From Cudoniella acicularis (taxonomy: Eukaryota; Ascomycota; Leotiomycetes; Helotiales; Helotiaceae), in NCBI GenBank assembly GCA_013054445.1, contig JAAMPI010000551.1:1-32512 (forward strand): a DNA stretch of 32,512 nucleotides. Reading direction: 5' to 3'. A program made the position numbers and the translations under genes. Positions 11,787 to 18,881 of the stretch are shown piece after piece (the first letter of the stretch is position 1; each line of letters opens with the position of its first letter). Below the pieces are notes generated by a model. That model was given only the letters and a program-made list of their open reading frames with translations. It did no database searches and was not told the DNA's origin.

Positions 11787-12153
11787 CCCACGAGATTGGT
11801 AAGTAGCTCATGTCGCGAAGCTGCAATGTGCCGATCTATCTTGTAGCCGCTAGTTTGCGATACGTATAGAATTGATAAGCTTAACTTTCTAGCAGCTCCT
11901 GCGACCTGAATAGTTACACACTTCCAGGGAGTAGGTGCGAGCGATAAAAAAGAAATACTGGTTTGAATATCCCAAAATAAATCCATCACCGGGGAAGCTT
12001 CGCTTGGCAAGGAAGTGCTCTCCTCACGCGATAAATCGCAACCACGGGCATGGAAGTGAGAGCTGTTCGAAAGGGTGGGCGAAGATATGAAGTCTGATGG
12101 TTTCTTGACAATTTCTTTCCTTTAGATTTCGTCAAGCGCGCGAAAATCTTTGG

Positions 12154-12372
12154 CTAGTATTTCCTGAAAGATACTCTGTACTCGGTGTGCAGCCCGTGAT
12201 AGGTGCGCAACGTGATCCCTACACCCTCGTGAAATATACTCACGTGATTGTCAAACTTCCAAGAATGCACAGCTTGTGCCTCTTTCTCGAAAAACAGTAA
12301 GCATTTGCAAAAAAGGTGGTACACTAAGTTGAAATACTCATAAACTGTGAGCTTTTGACCAGATTGGGACAT
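12154..12372 (-). other. Unidentified 72-codon open frame containing copy 2 of the inverted pair
   Basis: This frame would encode 72 residues, beginning MSQSGQKLTVYEYF, with a Cys/Phe-rich helical stretch (YHLFCKCLLFF). I recognise no family. Positions 12306-12352 are the second copy of the 47-base pair whose partner lies at 11740-11786. Because the frame is preserved here and broken in the partner, it may be a small gene or the less decayed remnant of one. A GTGAGT near 12245 could be a splice donor. Expression is unproven. Confidence 0.2.
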
Positions 12373-12567
12373 CGCGGTAAGAAACCCACCCCTGGATTGC
12401 GAATGAAACGGTAACCTAAATCATACTATTGATTCTGAATATCTTTGAATCTATAAATAATTCACGAGGTGAAGTCTCCCAAAAAAAATTACCCGACATT
12501 GTGCTACTACTTTCTGCCATCTCTCAAATAAGGGTATGCTGGAGCCACGTGATTGCCATGCCACGTG
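12241..12567. promoter_or_regulatory. Three CACGTG (E-box) sites
   Basis: CACGTG occurs at 12241-12246, 12546-12551 and 12562-12567. The last two are 16 bases apart, and the first two are both followed by ATTG. In fungi this palindrome is bound by bHLH factors of the Cbf1/Pho4/SREBP type. They lie 500-840 bases before the quinone oxidoreductase start. Function is inferred from motif and position only. Confidence 0.3.
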
Positions 12568-13080
12568 CTATGCCTCATCTCGATCGCGTCAATATCATCG
12601 ACCTCGAGTTACACAGATAACTTCAAGTGTGAAAATGATAAGATGTAAAGAAAACTCGGCGCTGCGCACTGGAAAACAATAAGCATCACAAAGCATACTG
12701 CGCTGCGTTGGCAGTTGCATTTCCCCAATATGTTTTAAGTTTTAAATGGATACCGCAGCCTTGTGGTGAACTCGTGGAGTGCATTAGTTGTTCGTCATCC
12801 ATTACTGATGGATAACTGATCAATTGGAAAGCAGTGTGCTGCTGATTAAGACTTACCTAGCTGCGAGAAATCATGACTGTCGCTTGCAACTGCCCCCGCT
12901 GCCCCACCTGGGCACCTCGCCAGGAATGGACAAAGAATTAATAAATACTACAGCTCCCCCGACCTCCCAAAACATCTTTTCATTCCAATTCACTACTACG
13001 GTACAACCTGACCACCAGGTTTCTCATCACCTTCCCCGAACAATTTCATACCAAACGTTCGACCAAAACAACAACTCGCA

Positions 13081-14118
13081 ATGGCTCCCAAAGTCGCTAT
13101 CGTCTTTTGTAAGTCTCTAAGCTTTATCAGCTACCCCGCGGTCTGCCCCGCACCATTCAGCCATTCGATTTCGCAATGCCAACACGCGCAACGAATACTG
13201 CTTTGTAAAGGAGACAGTAGCTAATTGCCCGTTTCTAGACTCCATGTATGGCCACATTCAAAAGCTCGCCGAAGCTGAGAAGGAGGGTTTGAAGAAGGCT
13301 GGCATCGAGGCCGATCTCTTTCAGGTCCCGGAAACCCTTCCTCAGGAGGTTTTGACCAAGGTACGACTCCTACGAATTCAATCGATTGGGAATTCACCCA
13401 GATTGCTTGTTCAATTCCAACATTTGTGATCATGTCTAAAATTGAGTTTCTAGATGCACGCTCCTCCCAAGTCCGACATTCCTGTCATTGATGCCAAAAC
13501 CCTCGAGAACTATGATGCATTCCTCTTCGGCATCCCAACTCGTTACGGAAACTTCCCCGCCCAATGGAAGGCATTCTGGGACACCACTGGAGGCCAGGTG
13601 AGAACAAATTTCTTTTTTAATGTGTTTAAATTACTCATGCAGTCGACAAATACGAGCTGTCACTACTGCACTTACCTCAGCCACTTGCAGGACGCCTTAT
13701 AAAATTCCCGCAATTCCCGATCAACTGCTAATCATATGTCTCTTAGTGGGGTGCCGGTGCTTATTGGGGCAAGTATGCCGGTATCTTCGTTTCCTCTGGA
13801 ACTCCAGGTGGCGGCCAAGAGTCTACCGCGATCGCAGCCATGTCTACCTTGACTCATCATGGTATCATCTATGTCCCTCTCGGATACAAAACCGCCTTCC
13901 CTCAACTCGCCAACGTTTCTGAAGTTCGCGGAGGTTCACCATGGGGTGCCGGTACATTTGCTGTAAGCTCTCTTGAAGATTTCCTACAAGACATAAACTA
14001 ATTCACCTCACAGGCCGCTGATGGATCTCGTCAACCAACCCCTCTCGAGCTCAACTTGCCACCATCCAGGGAGAGTCCTTTGGCAAGGCCATCTCCAAGG
14101 TTAACTTTGCTTGACTAG
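13081..14118 (+). CDS. Flavodoxin-like NAD(P)H:quinone oxidoreductase (WrbA/Pst2 type), 3' end frameshifted
   Basis: The protein binds FMN and reduces quinones by two electrons, protecting against oxidative stress. Exons are 13081-13108, 13239-13360, 13454-13597, 13747-13962 and 14014-14118. The first 183 residues fit the family: [15 protein letters not shown] is the FMN phosphate loop, and [18 protein letters not shown] and GAYWGKYAG are hallmark segments. At about 14052 the frame breaks. As read, the protein ends in an unrelated tail at TAG 14116-14118. In the neighbouring frame, from 14055, the family-typical ending (LATIQGE...SKVNFA) follows and stops at TGA 14112-14114, so one base is missing after LEL. 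With that base the enzyme would have the usual ~203 residues. Beyond that TGA the frame stays open to 14300 (see the tail entry). The lesion may be an assembly error. Confidence 0.88.
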
Positions 14119-14300
14119 ATGGCGGGGCGGAAACAACCTCCGCTCCAGCGACGAACGGAACGAGCAATGGGACAAATAATGGCGCAGCACCGAAACCGAC
14201 CGCTACAAGCAAACCTAATGCCACGAATACCAGGGAGGAGACAGAAACGGAAGAAAAACAAGGACCGTGTGGCTTGCCTTCAAAGTGCACGATTTTATGA
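14115..14300 (+). other. In-frame 61-codon extension after TGA-CTA-G, ending in a CaaX box
   Basis: Directly after the family-typical stop of the quinone oxidoreductase, the same frame runs 61 codons before TGA at 14298-14300. The first ~40 residues are a Thr/Asn/Gly/Ala linker. A charged stretch (REETETEEKQ) follows, then GPCGLPSKCTIL. C-T-I-L fits a CaaX prenylation box (Leu last favours geranylgeranyl), and the upstream Cys could be palmitoylated. The stop context TGA CTA G matches the known high-readthrough signal. The gap is too short for an intron: the nearest possible one is about 20 nt. I infer a readthrough product, a membrane-anchored isoform; alternatively the stop is a mutation in an originally longer protein. 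Confidence 0.5.
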
Positions 14301-14655
14301 GCTTGGCCCTTGTAATTGTACTAATTGAATCAAGTTTTTACAAATTTCAGTTCTGGTGAGACCCGTGCCCTATGGTCTGAGAAGAGCAGTATTTGTTCCA
14401 CCCCGCTTTGAGACTCCCCTGCTATGACTCAAGTAACACTTCAATTACACGTTATGGATTCATTTCCACTTACATTGTGGGGATTTTCCATATTCTGATT
14501 CTAGAATTTCAATGCATACATCCAAATATCACCACAGTAGCTCATCATCTTACCTCACAACTTCGACTCCTTACCCGCCTTCCCTTTCCCTTCTTTTCCC
14601 TTCTCCTTCTCCTTCTCCCTCTCCTTCAAAGCCCACTCAATCAACCTTCTCTTCC
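14301..14655. repeat. Intergenic with pyrimidine tract
   Basis: This is the convergent gap between the quinone oxidoreductase and the PhyH gene. It contains a CTT/TCC-rich microsatellite-like tract at about 14575-14636 (repeated CTTCTC units). No gene was seen. The tract creates long spurious open frames on both strands. Confidence 0.5.
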
Positions 14656-16002
14656 TCATCTCCACCCCCCGTTCTCGGGCGCCCTCCCATCCACATAACT
14701 ACTTAAAGTTAATATAAACATTAAATAATATAATAAAAGTATTTAAAAAGAAAATCTTTAGAAATCTTTTTAAAAAATGGTTTAGAAGTCACATACCCCA
14801 TAAAACCATGCATACTAAACCCCATCAACTGCAACAGCCTCTTCGGCACGACATCCAAATCCTCCCACCCCATCGCCACTGTCATATTCTCAAACGTCCT
14901 TATCCACGGCTGGCAATACTGGATCGTCATGCTCCTTCTGGGAAAAGAAGAGGTGTTGGCGCCGCCGCCGTGCCATAACGTGTTGAGGAAGAAGACTACA
15001 GAGCCCGCGGGCATGATGGCTGGTATCATTTCGGAGCGTGTGGGCTGGCGTGTGTCGTCCCAGAGGTGGGAGCCCGGGATGAGGGTTGTGGCGCCGTTGG
15101 TGACTGTGAAGGGGTCGAGGGAGACCATGGTTCCCTTTTTCAAATTAAGAATTTTCTCACCAAACTCTCATATACCAAGAAAAAAGGGAATGAATAAAAA
15201 AGAGCGAGAAAACCATACAGTACCACTAGAACGAATCAGTATTTTTTTCGAGGACCAGGGAGGGGGGAGGAGCCAACTGACAATGAAACATCCTCATACT
15301 ATGAGTAACTAAAGGGAAGTGACGAAGAAATAAAATGCTTACATCAACGGCCTCGGTCTCGGCAAAGTAATTAACCCATCATCAGTATGCATCTCCTGCT
15401 CCCTAGCGCCAGGCCCAATATCCACGGTGTGAAAACTCGTCATGAGGTAATTCAGCTGCAGGAAATAATCATTTAGTTTTAGGATTGTTGGGTGGATGGG
15501 GAAGCAGTCGAATGCGCGGCTTTTGTCGGCGAGAGCGTAGATGCGTTTGGTTTTGAATCCTTCGAATGCGTTGCGGCCGCCTTGGGAGGCCGGCCCCGAG
15601 CTGGGCGAGGCTTGGAGGCGGGCGAGTTCTGAGATCGCGAGGGAGACCTGGGTGGGGGTGACTGTGGTGGGTTAGTATTGCGTTTCTCTAGGTGTAAAGA
15701 CTGAGGGGCATGAGACACAGGCCTGAAACCCAAACACAGAAAACTCGAGGATTGAGAACAAAGAGAAGAATTGGTTACAGATTGACGGGAGAATGACATA
15801 GCCGTGCTCCAAGACATGATCTATTAGGTGGGCGACAGAGGGATCTTTTTTCCCCGGGAGGAAAGTCGTGCCTTGGCCAAGTTGGATGCGTTCGTGTATT
15901 GGGGTTGGCCGTAGGAGATAGGGATCTGTTTTTGAAGCCCGAAAGAGTTTTGCAGAGTCAGTCTTGGTGAAATGCAAGATGAGATTTAGAAATGCATACC
16001 AT
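14656..16002 (-). CDS. PhyH-family Fe(II)/2-oxoglutarate dioxygenase
   Basis: This is a phytanoyl-CoA dioxygenase-like hydroxylase; the substrate cannot be told. Supported exons are 15779 upward, 15661-15343, a 7-nt microexon 15225-15219, 15134-14797 and 14698-14656. The iron-binding H-x-D is in EMHTDDG. The second His and the 2-oxoglutarate Arg fit LWHGGGAN and FPRRS, and NGATTLIPGSH is also typical. The microexon restores frame and gives LIGTGTMVSL, which aligns without gaps to the family pattern. The last exon gives GYVDGRAPENGG, joined by the strong donor GTATGT. The 5' end is least certain. The preferred start is ATG 16002-16000 in a good context (ACCATGG), spliced over a 37-nt intron (15999-15963) to give 297 residues. 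The alternative is an unspliced start at 16211 giving 379 residues with an unconvincing N-terminus. Confidence 0.82.
15226..15342 (-). repeat. Introner-like intron, PhyH gene (117 nt)
   Basis: This intron is clearly related to the two introns of the secreted repeat-protein gene 4.5-5 kb away. It begins GTAAGCA and has TTTCTTCGTC where intron 19829-19943 has TTTCTTTGTC. It ends CTCGAAAAAAATA...TTCGTTCTAG, against CTCGCAAAAAATA...TTCGTTGTAG in intron 20086-20213. A GGCTCCTC block matches in the middle. The two host genes are unrelated, so the likeness belongs to the introns. Confidence 0.68.
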
Positions 16003-16511
16003 GGTTCTGTGATGAACTCCGTAGAAGAATGGAGGGAACAAAGCAGATGAAAAAGACTGTGATGTTGTGAGAGCATGAACAGCTTAAGATTATTTGTTGA
16101 GACTGGCGCTGAGTCGCTGAGCTCAGATACCCGGAAGCTTCTGAAATGAGGGGAAGGCTGTTGGCCAATAGCTTTGTCAGTGTCCGCCTCCAGCACTGTA
16201 GATCTGGCCATGGGCTTGAGACATGCCGAGGCCCTGCAGAAGCTTGAGCAAGCTGCCCATATGCCAATTTGGCACAGGAAATTCCTCATATGGCATTTAA
16301 ATACTTGACATACCCCTTTTTGCTTTGCATTGCAGGTAATACAGATTCAAAGCAATGAGAGGGAACTCTCTGTCTTATACACACAGTACCCAGCGCAAAG
16401 GAAACTTTCGGATGAAATAGCAAATACGTGCTCATTGGTTGTAATGCCTCAGCTACTGTGAGCAATTCAAATCCCTAGAAGGAATACGAGTTCTCCCGTC
16501 CCATTTTCATA
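16003..16511. other. Intergenic, PhyH promoter/leader and glutathione synthetase 3' side
   Basis: With the preferred PhyH start this is about 500 bases of leader and promoter. A minus-strand frame is open through 16289-16003, in phase with the PhyH exon, so a longer PhyH N-terminus cannot be excluded. An AT-rich TATA-like segment (TATTTAAAT, minus strand) lies near 16295-16303. Nothing else was recognised. Confidence 0.4.
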
Positions 16512-18086
16512 TTATAATACTATTTTTTCGGAGCTGCTTATGCACGAGAGAAATGTCTTCATGTCCACCAATGCGGGGCTGTCAAAGCAGCCATAGCCTT
16601 TCACAACACTCATCTCGTTCACTCCAGCACTTTTGGTTTTAAATGACCAGGATGGATCCAGCTGTTCAATCATTTGCACCTTCCCTTGTTCATCCTTGCC
16701 GTGTTTCCAAAGGCAAACTCCAAAGATTCCGAGTTCTGAAATGACGGGTCCTTCGTACAAACCTCGAGACGATATCAAGAAATTGTGTAACACAGGAGAC
16801 GTGATTTTCTCCATCAAGATGTAGGTTTCCCACCTCTCCATAGGAGTGTTTGCGAGGAATTTTGGGATATCTTCGCCATAAATATTGTGCCCGCCGCCTT
16901 CAAGTGAGGGCTTCAGCACATGGTTCTTAGCTGTCTTGGTATCCGTTGCAAGTTTTCTCGCCAGAAGTCCAGAAACCGAATCATCCATTGGATATATCGG
17001 AGCAAAGGTCTTTAAAATATTCGCAGCTTCTTCAGGAGATAGGAAGTGATCCAATGCACCTGGTACCGCCAACGCTTGTTGGACTTTCTTGAACGTCGTC
17101 AAATGGGAGAGGATTGATGGACACTTGATAGCACAAGATTTTTCCAGTCTCAATCTTGCCTGGTACCCGAGAGTCGTGTATTCTTCAGCTTCAAAACCAG
17201 CGCGGAAGTATACGGCACTGACTTCTAACGGACCTAAGCACGCCGGCCGGCTCGGTGGGTGATAGAGGAGTTCGCGGGACGGGCCAAGATATGTTTGGGT
17301 AAGGACTTCCTCTGCAAATTCCACACGGTAGGCTGGGATTGAGTGCTCCCATAGGGAGTATTCAAGAGGTCTTTCATCTGCGATGTTGAAATTTCTAGGC
17401 TGGACAATGAAGAGAATGCAGGTTTCTTTTGCGTCTGTGTTCTTTGGCTGGCCGTAGGCTTGGTGTGCAGAGATGAGTCCCCGAGTCAGCGTTTTGGGTG
17501 CGTGATTTTGCGGCATTTCCCAGTGGAGGTCAAGCATTGGCGATGTTGTTGGTTGTGGTATATAAGCCCCAATTCGCTGAAGATGGTGGTGCATGTCTGA
17601 AATCTTGTTGTTGTGGACCGCACCAGCAACAGATATAGTGTTACATTCAACCTGCTTGAGTCGGAAATTTGGATCTTCAGAGAGTTCGACATGATTCTGG
17701 TGAAGCATGTAATCCGATCGAAAGATGCCCAAAGTAGGCTCTTCACAGTAGCCCTCCTTTTTGACTTCTTGGTGGATATCCCATAGAGCCCTGGTGAGAG
17801 GGTCCACATCTATAAGGGTCTGAAGTACGTGGTAAAGCCATTCTTCATCCTCAGCCACAGCTGCGTACAGTTTATTGTACGTCTCCTGTAATTCGAGTGC
17901 TTCATTAAAGAGCTCCCCTGGGAAAAGAGTCGGGAATAAGGTGGTCCCAGGTGGTATTGCAAGCACAGTGTCTTCTTCGTCGGCGTTGAAAAACTTAAGG
18001 ATTGAGCCATGAGTGAGTTGCCAGTCTGTGATATTTGCAACGAGGGCTTCGAGCTGCTCGTCCGAGAGTGCTGGAGGGTGTTGCAT
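16512..18086 (-). CDS. GSH2: Glutathione synthetase
   Basis: This ATP-grasp enzyme adds glycine to gamma-glutamylcysteine, the last step of cytosolic glutathione synthesis. It is one uninterrupted exon of 524 residues, slightly longer than yeast Gsh2. Family landmarks occur in order: VECNTIS at 146-152, YFRAGFEAEEY at 293-303 (substrate pocket), KPSLEGGGHNIYG at 392-404 (the glycine-rich ATP loop), and MEKITSP at 425-431 (adenine-contact region). The end (VVKGYGCFDSP) also fits. The first Met gives a normal N-terminus for the family. No targeting signal is visible. No lesions were seen, in contrast with neighbouring frameshifted genes. Confidence 0.97.
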   Translation of the reverse strand: MQHPPALSDEQLEALVANITDWQLTHGSILKFFNADEEDTVLAIPPGTTLFPTLFPGELFNEALELQETYNKLYAAVAEDEEWLYHVLQTLIDVDPLTRALWDIHQEVKKEGYCEEPTLGIFRSDYMLHQNHVELSEDPNFRLKQVECNTISVAGAVHNNKISDMHHHLQRIGAYIPQPTTSPMLDLHWEMPQNHAPKTLTRGLISAHQAYGQPKNTDAKETCILFIVQPRNFNIADERPLEYSLWEHSIPAYRVEFAEEVLTQTYLGPSRELLYHPPSRPACLGPLEVSAVYFRAGFEAEEYTTLGYQARLRLEKSCAIKCPSILSHLTTFKKVQQALAVPGALDHFLSPEEAANILKTFAPIYPMDDSVSGLLARKLATDTKTAKNHVLKPSLEGGGHNIYGEDIPKFLANTPMERWETYILMEKITSPVLHNFLISSRGLYEGPVISELGIFGVCLWKHGKDEQGKVQMIEQLDPSWSFKTKSAGVNEMSVVKGYGCFDSPALVDMKTFLSCISSSEKIVL

Positions 18087-18881
18087 TCTTTTCTGGCGCC
18101 GTCACTGATGACGATATTTTGCAGAGTCTAGCATTGCACCAAATCGCCCACGATATCAATGGAACGAAAAAGACGTCCGCATGGATTGCTGACCTGGAGA
18201 GAAACTTTTGGAAAATGCGTACAAAGTAGAGAGTATGGAGTGATGGCGCTGGTGAATATTTAGGCAATTCTGCCTGGACCGAGGGAGCAGTCAGCATAAT
18301 ACTAGGGTGTAGCATGGATTCTTTAGGCTGCGCGAGGCCTAATTTTCACTTTCCAACAACGTTCGCCATCGCGATATCATCACAACGATAGGAGTATTGG
18401 ATAGTCTCCTGTACATCTGGCATGGTATCCATACGATAATGCATCGCAATGTGATACTCTGGCAATTAAGAAGCCTCTCAGCTCATGATTATTCAAGTAG
18501 AATGTTTTGGTGCTTTCAGTTTAACCTGTTTTACTACTTGCTTTACTTCGTAATAACCCTGCTCCATTAGTTTGCGTTTCTCTGCTCATATTTGCTTGGC
18601 CTGCCAATTGTTGCCGCCATTCTTTCACGTCACGGCAGTCGTCTCAAGTGTATGAAATGCCATTACTGGTCTCCTTTTGTCAATGCTGTCCTTGCTGTGC
18701 ACATCCCAGAAAAAACGCCCATTTCCATGTTTCTCAAATCCAAGAGTACTATTATGCTCAAGCTTGCGCCATTTTATATGCCTTCCTTTTCCTAAATGCC
18801 GCTAAGAACACGAGCGGGATGTATCAAAAAACTCCAAAAGGAAAGCGCCAGGATCAATCAACGCCGAATTCAAGATATCAT
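18087..18881. other. Intergenic, glutathione synthetase promoter
   Basis: About 800 bases between two minus-strand genes. No gene or tRNA was seen. I looked for exact Yap1 sites (TTACTAA/TTAGTAA) and found only imperfect versions (TTACTTCGTAATAA near 18543-18556), so redox regulation of the synthetase cannot be claimed from sequence. Confidence 0.4.

Larger units (their letters stand above)
9869..13080. other. 3.2 kb gene-poor region between divergent Crz1 and quinone oxidoreductase genes
   Basis: No convincing gene was found in this long gap. All open frames are about 110 codons or fewer and none shows a domain or gene-like splicing. The half near 9869-10800 is moderately GC-rich and probably holds the Crz1 leader and promoter, which are often long for regulators. 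The middle (about 11500-12700) is AT-richer and contains an inverted pair of diverged 47-base sequences plus three CACGTG sites, listed separately. The last 100 bases are C-rich leader sequence of the downstream gene. Confidence 0.45.

Noticed and set aside
11213..12010. Minus-strand open frames of about 100 codons (11213-11515, 11687-12010)
   Set aside because: No domain, no gene-like splicing and no homology I recognise. The second overlaps the diverged repeat on the opposite strand.
14099..14118. A 20-nt intron (GTTAAC...CTAG) joining the quinone oxidoreductase to its CaaX tail
   Set aside because: Far below any workable intron length, with no branch point, and it would not leave the tail in frame.
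14393..14706. Plus-strand Ser/Pro/Leu-rich open frames
   Set aside because: They are produced by the CTT/TCC pyrimidine tract and overlap the last PhyH exon on the other strand.
15662..15778. First complete PhyH intron as a fourth introner-like element
   Set aside because: It shares GTAACCAA and CTTTGT at matching 5' offsets, but its 3' half (TACTAACCCACCACAG) is unlike the others. The likeness may be only pyrimidine bias.
16003..16289. Extended N-terminus of the PhyH protein from Met at 16289 or 16211
   Set aside because: The frame is open, but its sequence is unlike the family and makes the protein too long. A better-context ATG at 16002 gives the normal size. Kept only as an alternative.
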